Below are positions 14,135-22,965 of a DNA stretch of 64,000 nucleotides, piece after piece. The notes under the pieces were generated by a model. It was not told the DNA's origin and did no database searches. It saw only the letters and a program-made list of their open reading frames with translations. The stretch's first letter is position 1. The number at the start of each line of letters is the position of its first letter. Source of the DNA: DASWJZ01 sp964440525. GTDB lineage: Bacteria; Pseudomonadota; Alphaproteobacteria; Rhizobiales; Afifellaceae. The position numbers were made by a program, and so were the translations under genes. The stretch spans positions 1 through 64,000 of the forward strand of contig CAYTTC010000007.1 of NCBI GenBank assembly GCA_964440525.1, read 5' to 3'.

Positions 14135-16132
14135 TCAGTCGAAGCCAGCTTGGCGCAGGCCCTGCTCGTAACGGCGCGCAAACGCCGGGTCTCGAATCGG
14201 CAGAATCGAAAGCCATGCGCTGACGCTGAAGTCCGGGTGGATTTCTTTCGCCATCCGAACGTAATCGCGGGCTTTTTCTTTCTCACCCAGCATTGCCCAA
14301 GAAGCCGCAATCAACCTAAAGGCAGGGCTCTGGTCTCTCATGCGCGACATGGATGCTATGGCATCAGAGTATCGCTCGAGCTGAAAATTAACATCGCCGG
14401 CAGTCCACCAATAAGAGTCGGGGGCCAGCGGATTCAGCTCGATAGCCCGATCGATCTTTTGTAGCGCCGAAGGCGCCTCGCAGGAATGCTGGAGCGCATC
14501 GGCGAAATCCATGAGAAGGTCTGCATGTTGCGGATTACGCCGCTCGGCGAGGCTGAAGGCTTCGAGGCTTTCATCAAAGCGGCGGGTATAGATGTTGCAG
14601 AGACCGAGCACGCGATAACCCCGCGCGTCGTCCGGGTCGATTTCAAGCGATCGGCGGGCAAGCTGCTCGGCCTCGACCAGGAGCTCGCTATCGCCGCGTG
14701 CCATCAAAAGCCACTCGAGATGGAGGGTATGTGCCAGGCCGCTGATCGCCGGGACGAAGTCGACACAGCTATTCAGCGATGCCTTGAACGCGCGGCGGGC
14801 TTTCCGAACGCTTGGAAGGTCAAGAGTGCGCAGGAGTCGTTGGCCGGTCAGAAAGAGGTGATAGGCAGTCGGATCCTGCTCGACATCGTATCTGGAGAGC
14901 TCAACACGTTCGATTGTATCGACGAGGAGCGAAACGATGCGCACCGAGAGTTCCTTGTAGTGCTTTGCGACACTCTCCCGGCTGAACTCATATTGCTCGA
15001 CCCAAATGATGTCCCGGCTGATGGCATTGACGAGCCTGACAACGAGCAGTGCCTCGCTGTCTCGGCTCTGCAATTGAGTCTCGACCGCGTAGTCGATCCG
15101 GAAAGCACGCAAGAGGGCTCTTTTGCCATTTTGGCTGAGCTCCCACGCTGTGTGGGGAGCAACCACGGAAAGTGACTTGAACCGACACAGTCCGATCGTA
15201 ATGTCCTCGACGAGAGAAGCGGCGAGCTGATGAGCGTAATCTTGGGCTCCGCTTGCTACCGGGGGCAGGATCGTGACGCGGGGCACTCCGGAGCGGAGCG
15301 CCGCCATAGGAATGATCGCATCTCTGTCGTCGGAGTCGATATTGAATTCGATTGAAGCCGCAGAGACATCAAGCGGAGGAGTTTCAATAGCCGTTTCCTC
15401 CGGCACGGATCGCGCGCTCTGCAGCTCACGAAAAAGCTCTACCGTTGCTGAATCGGGTTCGACACCTAGGTCGGCGCTGAGCCTCTCTTCGAGATTGCGA
15501 TAAACGTCGCGTACTCGCGCCGGCTCGCCATCATCGGCAAAAAGCCGCATCAAAGTCCGGTGGCTGGTCTCATTGTAGGGGTCGACCTCAATCAGCCGGC
15601 GGGCCGCGATGCGCATCGATATCCGATCGGCATCGGCCGCGGTCGGCTCCAGTCTCGTTGTCACGGCGCTGACGAACGCATCGCGAAGCTTCGTCCGCTG
15701 GACCTGCAGCCACTCGCCAGACTCGGCTTCATCCCACTGCAGCCCCTCGAGCAACTCGCCGCGATAGAGGTCGCAGAGTTTGGCCAGGTCGCTCGGATCG
15801 ACCGTTGCGGAAATTTTCTGGAATTCGGCAAGGTCAATTTCGACCGACTTCGCCAAGCGAATGTGATCTCGCTCCTCGTGGATCAGCTCGAAGCCATACT
15901 CCTTCTGGCGCTGGCGTATGCGCAGCAGGAATTTTCGCAAATTCGTCGCTGCAGTCTTCGCGTCGGGGGTTTCCCAGAGGAACTGCCGAAGCGCTGCGCG
16001 TGAGGCCGGCGCCCTACCGCTGGTCAGCAAAATGTACGCGACGAGAGCGAAGGCCTTGGCCGGAATCGGGATGAGCCTGCCTTGCTCATTGAGCAGCTGC
16101 GGTGGACCCAGGAGTGTGAGCTTGCACACCAT
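14135..16132 (-). CDS. SARP-type transcriptional regulator with TolB-like and TPR regions
   Basis: This 665-residue protein starts MVCKLTLLGPPQLLNEQG, a typical SARP/OmpR-type winged-helix start; the frame extends to 16207. Residues about 1-95 form the DNA-binding domain and 100-245 a bacterial transcriptional activation domain (DLYRGELLEGL, YRNLEERLSADLGVEPD). About 285-400 resembles a TolB/FlgO-like region (VTILPPVASG, SLVEDITIGL). The rest contains TPR-like helices (DDARGYRVLGLCNIYTRRF and later repeats). It lies upstream of the precursor operon in the same direction and is its most likely activator. Confidence 0.85.
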   Translation of the reverse strand: MVCKLTLLGPPQLLNEQGRLIPIPAKAFALVAYILLTSGRAPASRAALRQFLWETPDAKTAATNLRKFLLRIRQRQKEYGFELIHEERDHIRLAKSVEIDLAEFQKISATVDPSDLAKLCDLYRGELLEGLQWDEAESGEWLQVQRTKLRDAFVSAVTTRLEPTAADADRISMRIAARRLIEVDPYNETSHRTLMRLFADDGEPARVRDVYRNLEERLSADLGVEPDSATVELFRELQSARSVPEETAIETPPLDVSAASIEFNIDSDDRDAIIPMAALRSGVPRVTILPPVASGAQDYAHQLAASLVEDITIGLCRFKSLSVVAPHTAWELSQNGKRALLRAFRIDYAVETQLQSRDSEALLVVRLVNAISRDIIWVEQYEFSRESVAKHYKELSVRIVSLLVDTIERVELSRYDVEQDPTAYHLFLTGQRLLRTLDLPSVRKARRAFKASLNSCVDFVPAISGLAHTLHLEWLLMARGDSELLVEAEQLARRSLEIDPDDARGYRVLGLCNIYTRRFDESLEAFSLAERRNPQHADLLMDFADALQHSCEAPSALQKIDRAIELNPLAPDSYWWTAGDVNFQLERYSDAIASMSRMRDQSPAFRLIAASWAMLGEKEKARDYVRMAKEIHPDFSVSAWLSILPIRDPAFARRYEQGLRQAGFD

Positions 16133-16216
16133 ACCCCGACGGGACTCCCAATTTCCGGCTATTGCCGGACGGTGATTGCGCACTAATTCCACTCGGCTCA
16201 CAAGCAAAAGTACTCA

Positions 16217-16257
16217 TGATGCATCGTACCGTGGTTAACGATAGTGATGCATTAACC
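16217..16257. promoter_or_regulatory. candidate operator between SARP and subtilase genes
   Basis: In the divergent intergenic region the octamer TGATGCAT occurs twice as a direct repeat (16217 and 16245, 28 bp apart). An inverted pair GGTTAA (16233) and TTAACC (16252) overlaps it. The region is more AT-rich than its surroundings. SARP regulators bind direct repeats, so a regulator site is plausible, but no promoter can be assigned with certainty. Confidence 0.35.
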
Positions 16258-16358
16258 AAGTGTAAATTCGCACGCACAGGGTGCAGCCACGCTTGTGCCA
16301 CGCTCTGCCACGTTTTTGACACGCGTTCCGAGGTTCACATTCGCACCGACAAGACGCG

Positions 16359-17777
16359 ATGAGGCCAATGGAACGATCATACACGATCCTCCTCGACAAG
16401 GGAGGCCGGTACGCGCGGCAGTACCGGAGCAGCCTAACCTTCGACCAACCACTTGAGCTTGCGTCGCGCTTGTCGGCCGATGCCCCGCGCCCAGCCATTC
16501 ATCGCGAGAAGCTGACCGCGCAGGAGTTGCAGGAACTCACGCGGGAGCCGGACTTCGTTGCTGCCGCCGAGATCATGCGGACGCGGCTGTTGTCGCCGGT
16601 GCCCGACGGTGCCTTTGAGGAAAGCGTCGCGAGGGTCGCCGGCAGCCGCCGACGTCAGTCTTGGGGCATTGCCGCGGTAGGCGCCGACCGATCGAAATTC
16701 TCCGGCGCGGACGTCACAGTTGCCATGCTCGATACCGGGATCGACGCGGAGCATCCCGCCTTTCGCGACGTCGACATCGTAGAAAAGGATTTTACCGGCA
16801 CCGGGAACGGCGATACCGACGGGCACGGAACGCATTGCGCCGGAATCCTCTTCGGGCAGAACGTCGACGGCGTACGCATCGGCGTCGCCCCTGGGGTGCG
16901 CAGAGCATTGATCGGCAAGATTCTGGAGCGCGGCGGCGGCGATTCCGACATGCTGATCCGCGGCGTGTTATGGGCGCACGAACAAGGCGCGCACGTCATT
17001 TCGATGTCGGTCGGCTTCGACTTCGAAATGACCGTTGAAGCGCGCCTCGAGCAAGGCTGGATCGGCGAGCTGGCGACGGCGGTGACGCTCGAAGCCTACC
17101 GCGCAAACATCCGACTGCTCGATCGCCTGCTGCAAATGTTGCGCATGCAGGAGCCGTATACCGGAGGTGCGATCATGGTCGCCGCCGCCGGCAACGATTC
17201 GAGCCGGGGGACCGATGGTGAATACATCATGTCGGCTTGTCCGCCCTCCGGTTCCGACAAGATCGTCTCGGTCGGCTCCCTGGATCCGGACCGCCTCGGC
17301 AGGGGGTACTGCGTGTCCAGCTTCTCAAACAGCGGGGTGGAGATCACCGCGCCTGGCCGCGGCATCACCTCGGCCGCTGCGGGCGGGGGATTGAAAGTGC
17401 TGAGCGGAACCAGCGTGGCGGCGCCGCACGTGGCGGGCGTGGCCGCTTTGTGGTGGCAGGCGGTCAGACAATCCGACCTGCCCGCAAACGCCACGGTTGT
17501 TCGAGGGAAGCTGGTCGGGAGCGCGCAGGCGAAAGGCTTTTCGCCGGCGGTCTACCCGGCCGAGCGCGGTGCCGGCCGCGTCTCGGCCCCGCAGGACGGA
17601 CTGGCGATTTCGTCGAGATCGGCGGAGCGCGGCGCGCGAAGCCCGTGGCCGCGCGGCGACCTTGCCTGGGCTGCTGAAGGGCCCCGAAGGATGGCCGGCT
17701 CCGATTTCGAGCCGATATCGATCGACATTGGCAGAGCCCGCTCGGCCTCGCCCGGCAGGCGCCGGGACCTCTGCTGA
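16359..17777 (+). CDS. S8 subtilisin-like serine protease, probably cytoplasmic
   Basis: This 472-residue peptidase S8 has all three catalytic regions: MLDTGIDAEHP (Asp), DGHGTHCAGIL (His) and LSGTSVAAPHVAG (Ser), with AAAGNDS as the oxyanion region. The N terminus (MERSYTILLDKGGRYARQYR) shows no signal peptide, so it probably works in the cytoplasm. After about residue 410 the sequence becomes Arg/Ser/Pro-rich and low in complexity. It is divergent from the SARP gene and lies in the RiPP island, which makes it a candidate for trimming or separating the core repeats; that role is inferred from position only. Confidence 0.85.
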   Translation: MRPMERSYTILLDKGGRYARQYRSSLTFDQPLELASRLSADAPRPAIHREKLTAQELQELTREPDFVAAAEIMRTRLLSPVPDGAFEESVARVAGSRRRQSWGIAAVGADRSKFSGADVTVAMLDTGIDAEHPAFRDVDIVEKDFTGTGNGDTDGHGTHCAGILFGQNVDGVRIGVAPGVRRALIGKILERGGGDSDMLIRGVLWAHEQGAHVISMSVGFDFEMTVEARLEQGWIGELATAVTLEAYRANIRLLDRLLQMLRMQEPYTGGAIMVAAAGNDSSRGTDGEYIMSACPPSGSDKIVSVGSLDPDRLGRGYCVSSFSNSGVEITAPGRGITSAAAGGGLKVLSGTSVAAPHVAGVAALWWQAVRQSDLPANATVVRGKLVGSAQAKGFSPAVYPAERGAGRVSAPQDGLAISSRSAERGARSPWPRGDLAWAAEGPRRMAGSDFEPISIDIGRARSASPGRRRDLC

Positions 17778-17867
17778 CGGCCTGTCACGCTTCGGCCACG
17801 CCGGGGGGAGTTGAATGCCAATCATGGTGGACTGGCGGTTGGCGTAGGAATTTGGGAGGGACAACGT

Positions 17868-18182
17868 GTGAGTGAGCCAGGCGAACCAAGCTTCCCGCTC
17901 TCGCTCGATGTCGTGCGGGCGCGGATCTTCTATCTTGCGAGTGACGTCGAGCCGGTCAGCCCTCCGGCTGCAATGCTCCTCAGGGCCGTTGCCGACGCCA
18001 TCGAGGAAGGCGGCAGCGCCGCCGGGCAACTCAACGAGCCCGCGAATTCGAATGGCGCCCTTGCCGCGGGGTTTTCCCAAGCGTCAGCGATTCGGACCCT
18101 CGGCTCTCGCGGGCGAGATGCAGCACCAGCTTCAGAACGGCGCCTCGGAGTTGTGAGTTCGCAATCCGGCTATAAGCGCTGA
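17868..18182 (+). CDS. small hypothetical protein
   Basis: This 104-residue frame starts at GTG 17868, with GGGAGGG eight bases upstream. The first half (PLSLDVVRARIFYLASDVEP, then MLLRAVADAIEEGG) looks like a real helical protein. The second half is low in complexity and overlaps the opposite-strand XRE gene by about 150 bp, so its true end is uncertain. It follows the subtilase in the same direction and could be co-transcribed. No family was recognised. Confidence 0.45.
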   Translation: MSEPGEPSFPLSLDVVRARIFYLASDVEPVSPPAAMLLRAVADAIEEGGSAAGQLNEPANSNGALAAGFSQASAIRTLGSRGRDAAPASERRLGVVSSQSGYKR

Positions 18183-18480
18183 GGAGGTCAGCCGCGCCGG
18201 GTATCAAGAAGAGGCTCTGTCCCGGTGACGCCTGCGGCTTCGACGAATTCACTGCGCTGAGGGCGGCGAAGAAGTAACCGATCGGCGCATCGAGCGCCTT
18301 GCTTGCATTGCCGAGCCGCACGGCGCCCATTCGTGCGGCGCCGCTTTCGAAATTTTCAATTTCCCGCACGCTGACGCCAAGGATCCGAGCCAGGCGCTGC
18401 TCGCTCATGGCGTGTTGCTTGCGGCGCAGGCGAACACGCGACCCCACGATCTGGTCACCCGAGGTCACTTTCCTCGACAT
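18031..18480 (-). CDS. XRE-family helix-turn-helix regulator
   Basis: This 149-residue protein has an N-terminal XRE domain (VGSRVRLRRKQHAMSEQRLA, then ILGVSVREIENFESG) at about residues 10-65. A C-terminal helix (LLSAYSRIANSQLRGAVLKL) follows, as in alphaproteobacterial XRE regulators. The ATG at 18478-18480 fits the usual start; the frame is open to 18654. The last 20 residues are basic and overlap the convergent small gene. It may regulate the island, but no target is evident. Confidence 0.8.
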   Translation of the reverse strand: MSRKVTSGDQIVGSRVRLRRKQHAMSEQRLARILGVSVREIENFESGAARMGAVRLGNASKALDAPIGYFFAALSAVNSSKPQASPGQSLFLIPGAADLLSAYSRIANSQLRGAVLKLVLHLARESRGSESLTLGKTPRQGRHSNSRAR

Positions 18481-18654
18481 CGCGCTCCCCCGCCAAGAGC
18501 TGATCGGGATGCGCGCCACCCGTCCAGGCTGTCCCCGTGGGCGCGCACTCACATCAACGGTTGCGATACGCCGAATTACGCCGGACCGTTCAAGAAGTCC
18601 ACTGTGGCTGGTGCAAAGCTCGTACGGCGACGCAGGGAAGAAGATGGACCCCAA

Positions 18655-18807
18655 TCATTTCCGCAACGGCGCGCAGGATTCCCGCACAATGAGGGTGGGC
18701 TGCAGGACGAGCCGCTTGGCGGGCTTGTTGGAGGGCGGGTGATCCGGTCGACCAGCAGGCGGACCGCCTCAAGGCCATCTCGCTGACCGGCTGGCGCACC
18801 GTCGTGC
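18655..18807 (-). pseudogene. C-terminal remnant of a LacI-family regulator
   Basis: Read on the minus strand, three successive frames give TVRQPVSEMA, LEAVRLLVDRITRPP and NKPAKRLVLQPTLIVRESC, the last ending at TGA 18655-18657. Together they match the C-terminal pattern of LacI/PurR regulators (TVRQP...EMG...A..LL...I, then ...L.PTLIVRESC). Two frameshifts separate the parts, and no N-terminal DNA-binding part is seen upstream. It is a decayed gene end, not an active regulator. Confidence 0.65.
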
Positions 18808-19078
18808 CAGCTAATCGTTTAGCTATCTATTTCATCGCCTTCATACCGCTTACCTACTGATTTTGCTACAGATCTTGCTGCGAGGGGAGTCCTTGACGGT
18901 TCCATTGGCGAAACGGTTCATCCGATGATCGGAGCCGAGCGCGTCGCCGACGACAAAGGCCACCGCCCCGCCGCGCAAAGGGGAGATTTGGCGCCACACG
19001 TTGCCGCGTAGGCTCGCTCTCTTGCCCGGTCCCTTCAAGTTCCCATAGATGCCGGTCGGTGCGAGAGAGGCTGCGGAG
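18808..19078. other. unassigned stretch upstream of hutI
   Basis: There is no convincing gene here. A minus-strand frame reads GGAVAFVVGDALGSDHRMNR but has no start or family match; it may be more of the decayed region beside the LacI remnant. The part near 18800-18870 is AT-rich and could hold the hut promoter. No clear HutC-type operator was seen. Confidence 0.4.
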
Positions 19079-20299
19079 ATGGCTGAACCGGCGTGCGACA
19101 GGATTTTCCGCGATGCCCGGCTTCTGACCTGCGACCCGGCGCGGCCCGATCTCGGGCTCATCGAGCGCGGGGCGATAGCCGTCAAGAACGGCCGTATCCT
19201 CTACGCCGGGGCGGAGGCTGAGCTCCCGGCTGCGCTCAAATCGGCCGCTAAGACGACGGACTTCGAGGGCCGTCTGGTCACACCCGGCCTGATCGATTGC
19301 CACACCCATCTCGTCTTCGCCGGCGACCGCGCTGCCGAATGGGAGATGCGCCAGCGTGGCGCGAGCTACGAGGAGATTGCGCGGGCCGGCGGCGGCATCT
19401 TGTCAACGGTCAAGGCGACACGCGCGGCAAGCGAGGATGAGCTCGTGGCGTCGGCGCTCCCGCGCCTCGACGCGCTCATTGGAGAAGGTGTCACGACGGT
19501 CGAGATCAAGTCCGGTTACGGCCTCGATCGCGAAAACGAAGCGAAGATGCTGCGTGCCGCGACGCGGCTGGCGCGCGAGCGCGACGTGACGGTCGTTCGC
19601 ACTTTTCTCGGCGCGCACGCGCTGCCGCCCGAGGCCGGCGGCGACAAATCCCGCTATATTGCGCAGGTCTGCGACGAGCAGCTCCCTTATGTCGCGAAGG
19701 AAGGCCTCGCCGACGCGGTCGACGGGTTTTGCGAAAAGATTGCCTTCTCGCCGGACGAGATGGCGCGCGTCTTCGACGCCGCTCGCAGGCATGGCCTTCC
19801 CGTAAAACTCCACGCCGAGCAGCTCTCCAATTGCGGCGGCGCGAAACTCGCCGCGCGCTATGGTGCGCTCTCCGCTGATCATCTCGAATATCTCGACGAC
19901 GAGGGTGTTGCGACGCTTGGCCGGGCGGGGACGGTAGCGGTGCTGCTTCCCGGCGCCTTCTACTTTCTGAAGGAGACGCAAAAGCCGCCGGTCGAAGCGC
20001 TCCGGCGCGCTGGCGTTCCGATGGCGGTGGCGACCGATTGCAATCCGGGCTCTTCGCCGCTCACCTCGCTTCTCCTTGCCATGAACATGGCGGCGACGCT
20101 CTTCGGCCTAACCGTGGAGGAGTGCCTCCTCGGCGTGACCCGCAACGCCGCCCGCGCGCTTGGAAAACTCGCCGAGATCGGCACACTCGAAGCCGGCAAA
20201 TGCTGCGATCTCGCGGTCTGGGACGCCGAGCGGCCGGCCGAGTTCATCTATCGAATGGGCTTCAATCCGCTCTATGCTCGCATCCGGAGGGGGCGATGA
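19079..20299 (+). CDS. hutI: imidazolonepropionase
   Basis: This enzyme hydrolyses 4-imidazolone-5-propanoate to N-formimidoyl-L-glutamate, step 3 of histidine degradation. The 406-residue form begins MAEPACDRIFRDARLLTCDP, with GAGAGG eight bases upstream; an in-frame ATG at 19049 is less likely. Metal ligands and motifs are visible in PGLIDCHTHLVFAGDR, LHAEQLSNCGGAKLA, SADHLEYLDDEG and ATDCNPGSSP. Its TGA overlaps the hutH ATG. It is the first gene of the hut operon here. Confidence 0.95.
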   Translation: MAEPACDRIFRDARLLTCDPARPDLGLIERGAIAVKNGRILYAGAEAELPAALKSAAKTTDFEGRLVTPGLIDCHTHLVFAGDRAAEWEMRQRGASYEEIARAGGGILSTVKATRAASEDELVASALPRLDALIGEGVTTVEIKSGYGLDRENEAKMLRAATRLARERDVTVVRTFLGAHALPPEAGGDKSRYIAQVCDEQLPYVAKEGLADAVDGFCEKIAFSPDEMARVFDAARRHGLPVKLHAEQLSNCGGAKLAARYGALSADHLEYLDDEGVATLGRAGTVAVLLPGAFYFLKETQKPPVEALRRAGVPMAVATDCNPGSSPLTSLLLAMNMAATLFGLTVEECLLGVTRNAARALGKLAEIGTLEAGKCCDLAVWDAERPAEFIYRMGFNPLYARIRRGR

Positions 20300-21828
20300 G
20301 CGGGATTGTCCTGAAGCCCGGCGCCGTGCCGCTCGCCGATTGGCGAAGCATCTATCGCGGCGCGGGCGTCACGCTAGATCCCGCCTGCCGCGGGGGCGTC
20401 GTGGCGGCGGCTGAGCTGGTCGCGTCGATCGTCGAGAAGGGCGAGCCGGTCTACGGCATCAATACCGGCTTCGGGAAGCTCGCGACGGTCAAGATCGACG
20501 CCGCCGATCTGACGAGGCTGCAGCGGAACATCGTACTCTCGCACGCCGCGGGGGTAGGGGAGCCGACGCCGGGCGCGGTCGTGCGGCTGATGATGGCGCT
20601 GAAGCTTGCGAGCCTCGCGCAGGGCGCCTCCGGCGTGCGGCTCGAAACGCTCGATCTGCTCGAGGCCATGCTCATTTGGGACGTGATTCCGGTGGTGCCG
20701 TCGCAGGGCTCGGCCGGCGCCTCCGGCGACCTTGCGCCGCTCGCCCATATGACCGCCGTCATGATCGGCGTCGGCGAAGCCTATTCGGACGGCGCAATGG
20801 TGCCGGCCGTCGAGGCGCTGGCCGCAGCCGGGCTGAAGCCGATCGAGCTCGGCCCGAAGGAGGGCCTGGCACTCCTCAACGGCACGCAGTTTTCGACCGC
20901 CTTCGCGCTCGCCGGCTTCTTCGAAGTAGAGCTTGCCTTCCGTTCGGCGCTCGTCACCGGCGCGCTCTCGACGGACGCGGCGCGCGGGTCCGACGCGCCC
21001 TTCGATCCACGCATCCATCGTCTCAGGCGCCACCAGGGTCAGATCGACGTGGCGGACGCACTCCGCGCGCTGATGCAGGGAAGCGCCATTCGCGAGTCGC
21101 ACCGCGTCGGTGACGAGCGCGTGCAGGACCCATACTGCATCCGCTGTCAGCCGCAGGTGATGGGGGCGGCGCTAGACGTGCTCAAGAGTGCGGCCGCGAT
21201 GCTTGCGACCGAGGCCAACGGCGTTTCCGACAATCCGCTGATCTTTCCCGAGGACGGGGAGGCGCTTTCCGGCGGCAACTTTCACGCCGAGCCGGTTGCT
21301 TTCGCCGCCGACATGATCGCGATCGCGCTTTGCGAGATCGGGTCGCTCAGCGAACGGCGGACCGCCATGCTCGTCGATCCGGCGCTCTCCGGGCTGCCGG
21401 CGTTTTTGACCCCGCGACCGGGGCTGAACTCCGGCTTCATGATCCCGCAGGTGACCGCGGCCGCGCTCGTCTCGGAGAACAAGCAAAAAGCTTTTCCGGC
21501 GAGCGTCGATTCGATCCCGACCTCGGCCAACCAGGAAGACCATGTCTCCATGGCGGCGCACGGGGCGCGGCGGCTGCTTCCCATGGCCGACAACCTTTTC
21601 GCGGTGCTCGCGATCGAACTCCTTTCGGCGGCGCAGGGCTGCGAGTTCCATGCGCCGCTTCTGTCGAGCCCGCCGCTTGAAAAAGTTCGCTCCACCTTGC
21701 GCGAGAAGGTGCCGAGGCTCGACGAGGATCGGCACTTGCACCCCGACATCGAGGCGGCAATCGCCCTTATCCGGAGTGCCGCGATTGTGAACGCGGCCGG
21801 AATCGAATTGCTTCCGAGGCTCGCCTGA
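20296..21828 (+). CDS. hutH: histidine ammonia-lyase
   Basis: This enzyme deaminates L-histidine to urocanate, the first step of the pathway. The 510-residue protein starts at ATG 20296, overlapping the hutI stop, with GGAGGGGG upstream; an earlier start at 20038 would lie inside hutI. The MIO cofactor triad Ala-Ser-Gly lies in SQGSAGASGDLAPLAHM. GINTGFGKLA, NGTQFSTAFAL and QPQVMGA are further family blocks. Length is normal for HutH. Confidence 0.96.
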   Translation: MSGIVLKPGAVPLADWRSIYRGAGVTLDPACRGGVVAAAELVASIVEKGEPVYGINTGFGKLATVKIDAADLTRLQRNIVLSHAAGVGEPTPGAVVRLMMALKLASLAQGASGVRLETLDLLEAMLIWDVIPVVPSQGSAGASGDLAPLAHMTAVMIGVGEAYSDGAMVPAVEALAAAGLKPIELGPKEGLALLNGTQFSTAFALAGFFEVELAFRSALVTGALSTDAARGSDAPFDPRIHRLRRHQGQIDVADALRALMQGSAIRESHRVGDERVQDPYCIRCQPQVMGAALDVLKSAAAMLATEANGVSDNPLIFPEDGEALSGGNFHAEPVAFAADMIAIALCEIGSLSERRTAMLVDPALSGLPAFLTPRPGLNSGFMIPQVTAAALVSENKQKAFPASVDSIPTSANQEDHVSMAAHGARRLLPMADNLFAVLAIELLSAAQGCEFHAPLLSSPPLEKVRSTLREKVPRLDEDRHLHPDIEAAIALIRSAAIVNAAGIELLPRLA

Positions 21829-21837
21829 GAGCGGTGG

Positions 21838-22662
21838 ATGAGTGACGTTGTCGACATCCGGCGCGGAAACCTCCCGCTTCTCCTCAGCATTCCGCATACG
21901 GGGACGGAGATTCCGCCGGAGATCGAAGCGGGCCTCGTCTCCGGCTGGCTCGCCCGCAAGGACACGGATTGGTGGATCGAGCGCCTCTATGACTTTTCGG
22001 GCGATCTCGGCGCCACCATTCTCCGCGCTACTCATTCGCGGACGGTCATCGACGTGAACCGCGACCCCTCCGGCGCCTCGCTCTATCCCGGCCAGACCAC
22101 GACCCGACTTTGCCCGACCGAGACATTCGACGGAGAGCCGCTCTACAAGCCGAACCGCGAGCCGGACGCGTTGGAGATCGACCGCCGCCGTCGGCTCTAT
22201 TTCGATCCATACCACGCGGCGCTTTCTGGCGAGATCGCGCGGTTGCGGCAATCGCATCCCCGCGTCGTCCTCTTCGACTGCCATTCGATCCGCTCGGTGA
22301 TCCCGCGGCTTTTCGAAGGCGAGCTTCCGCATATGAATATCGGCACGAACTCAGGCACGAGCTGCGACCTGGCGTTCGCTCACGTGGTTGCGGCGATCTG
22401 CGACGTCTCCGGATTCTCATGGGCGTCAAACGTTCGCTTCAAGGGCGGCTGGATCACCCGCAACCATGGCCGCCCCGCGCTCGACGTCCACGCGGTGCAG
22501 ATGGAGCTTGCCTGCCGATCTTATCTGCGCGAGCCGATTCCAGTCGTCGATGAAGCGAACTGGCCGCCGGCCTATGACGAGGCGCACGCCGCCGAGATGC
22601 GCAGCGTTTTGAAGTCCATTCTCAGAGCCTGCCTCTCATTCGCGTGCCGGGAGCCCGGTTGA
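21838..22662 (+). CDS. hutG: N-formylglutamate deformylase
   Basis: This enzyme hydrolyses N-formyl-L-glutamate to glutamate and formate, the last step of the five-step hut route. The 274-residue protein belongs to the N-formylglutamate amidohydrolase family (PLLLSIPHTGTEIPPEI, VIDVNRDPSGASLYPGQ, LFDCHSIRSVIPRLFEG, GGWITRNHG). It starts 9 bp after hutH. Presence of HutF and HutG together shows the pathway goes through formylglutamate rather than direct formamide release. About 60 bp separate it from the antitoxin gene. Confidence 0.94.
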   Translation: MSDVVDIRRGNLPLLLSIPHTGTEIPPEIEAGLVSGWLARKDTDWWIERLYDFSGDLGATILRATHSRTVIDVNRDPSGASLYPGQTTTRLCPTETFDGEPLYKPNREPDALEIDRRRRLYFDPYHAALSGEIARLRQSHPRVVLFDCHSIRSVIPRLFEGELPHMNIGTNSGTSCDLAFAHVVAAICDVSGFSWASNVRFKGGWITRNHGRPALDVHAVQMELACRSYLREPIPVVDEANWPPAYDEAHAAEMRSVLKSILRACLSFACREPG

Positions 22663-22678
22663 ATCCGAGGAGAGAAAG

Positions 22679-22708
22679 GTCTATGTGACTACATGTAGTC
22701 ACATAGAC
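22679..22708. promoter_or_regulatory. perfect 30-bp palindrome, likely toxin-antitoxin operator
   Basis: The sequence is fully self-complementary over 30 bases, with half-site GTCTATGTGACTACA and centre ACATGT. It ends 14 bases before the antitoxin ATG, with the ribosome site GGAGGAG just after it. Phd/YefM antitoxins bind such palindromes upstream of their own genes to repress them. An alternative is an RNA hairpin ending the hutG transcript, though no U-tract follows. Confidence 0.75.
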
Positions 22709-22722
22709 GGAGGAGACGGCCC

Positions 22723-22965
22723 ATGAAGGCAATGCAATTGCGTGAGGCCAAAGCGAAGTTTTCCGCGCTTGTTCAGGCTGCAGAGAAGGGCGAAACGACG
22801 ATCGTGACCAAGAACGGTCGGCCGGCGGCGAGGATCGGACCGATTGAAGAGGCTGGCCATGCTCAGCCGGAAAATAAGCCGAACTTTGCTGACTGGCTGA
22901 TGTCCATGCCTCATGACATCCCCATTCGCCGGAATCGCTCGCGCGCACGCAGCGTGAAGTTTTGA
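22723..22965 (+). CDS. Phd/YefM-type antitoxin
   Basis: This 80-residue protein has the Phd/YefM DNA-binding fold signature MQLREAKAKFSALVQAAEKG, then TIVTKNGRPAARIGP in the first 45 residues. The C-terminal tail is basic and should bind the toxin. It should neutralise the VapC-like toxin and repress its own promoter through the palindrome just upstream. The toxin start TTG overlaps its stop, a normal arrangement for these pairs. Confidence 0.92.
   Translation: MKAMQLREAKAKFSALVQAAEKGETTIVTKNGRPAARIGPIEEAGHAQPENKPNFADWLMSMPHDIPIRRNRSRARSVKF

Noticed and set aside
16359..17777. Secreted subtilase exported by the type II system
   Set aside because: No signal peptide is visible at the N terminus, and the gene is far from the gsp cluster.
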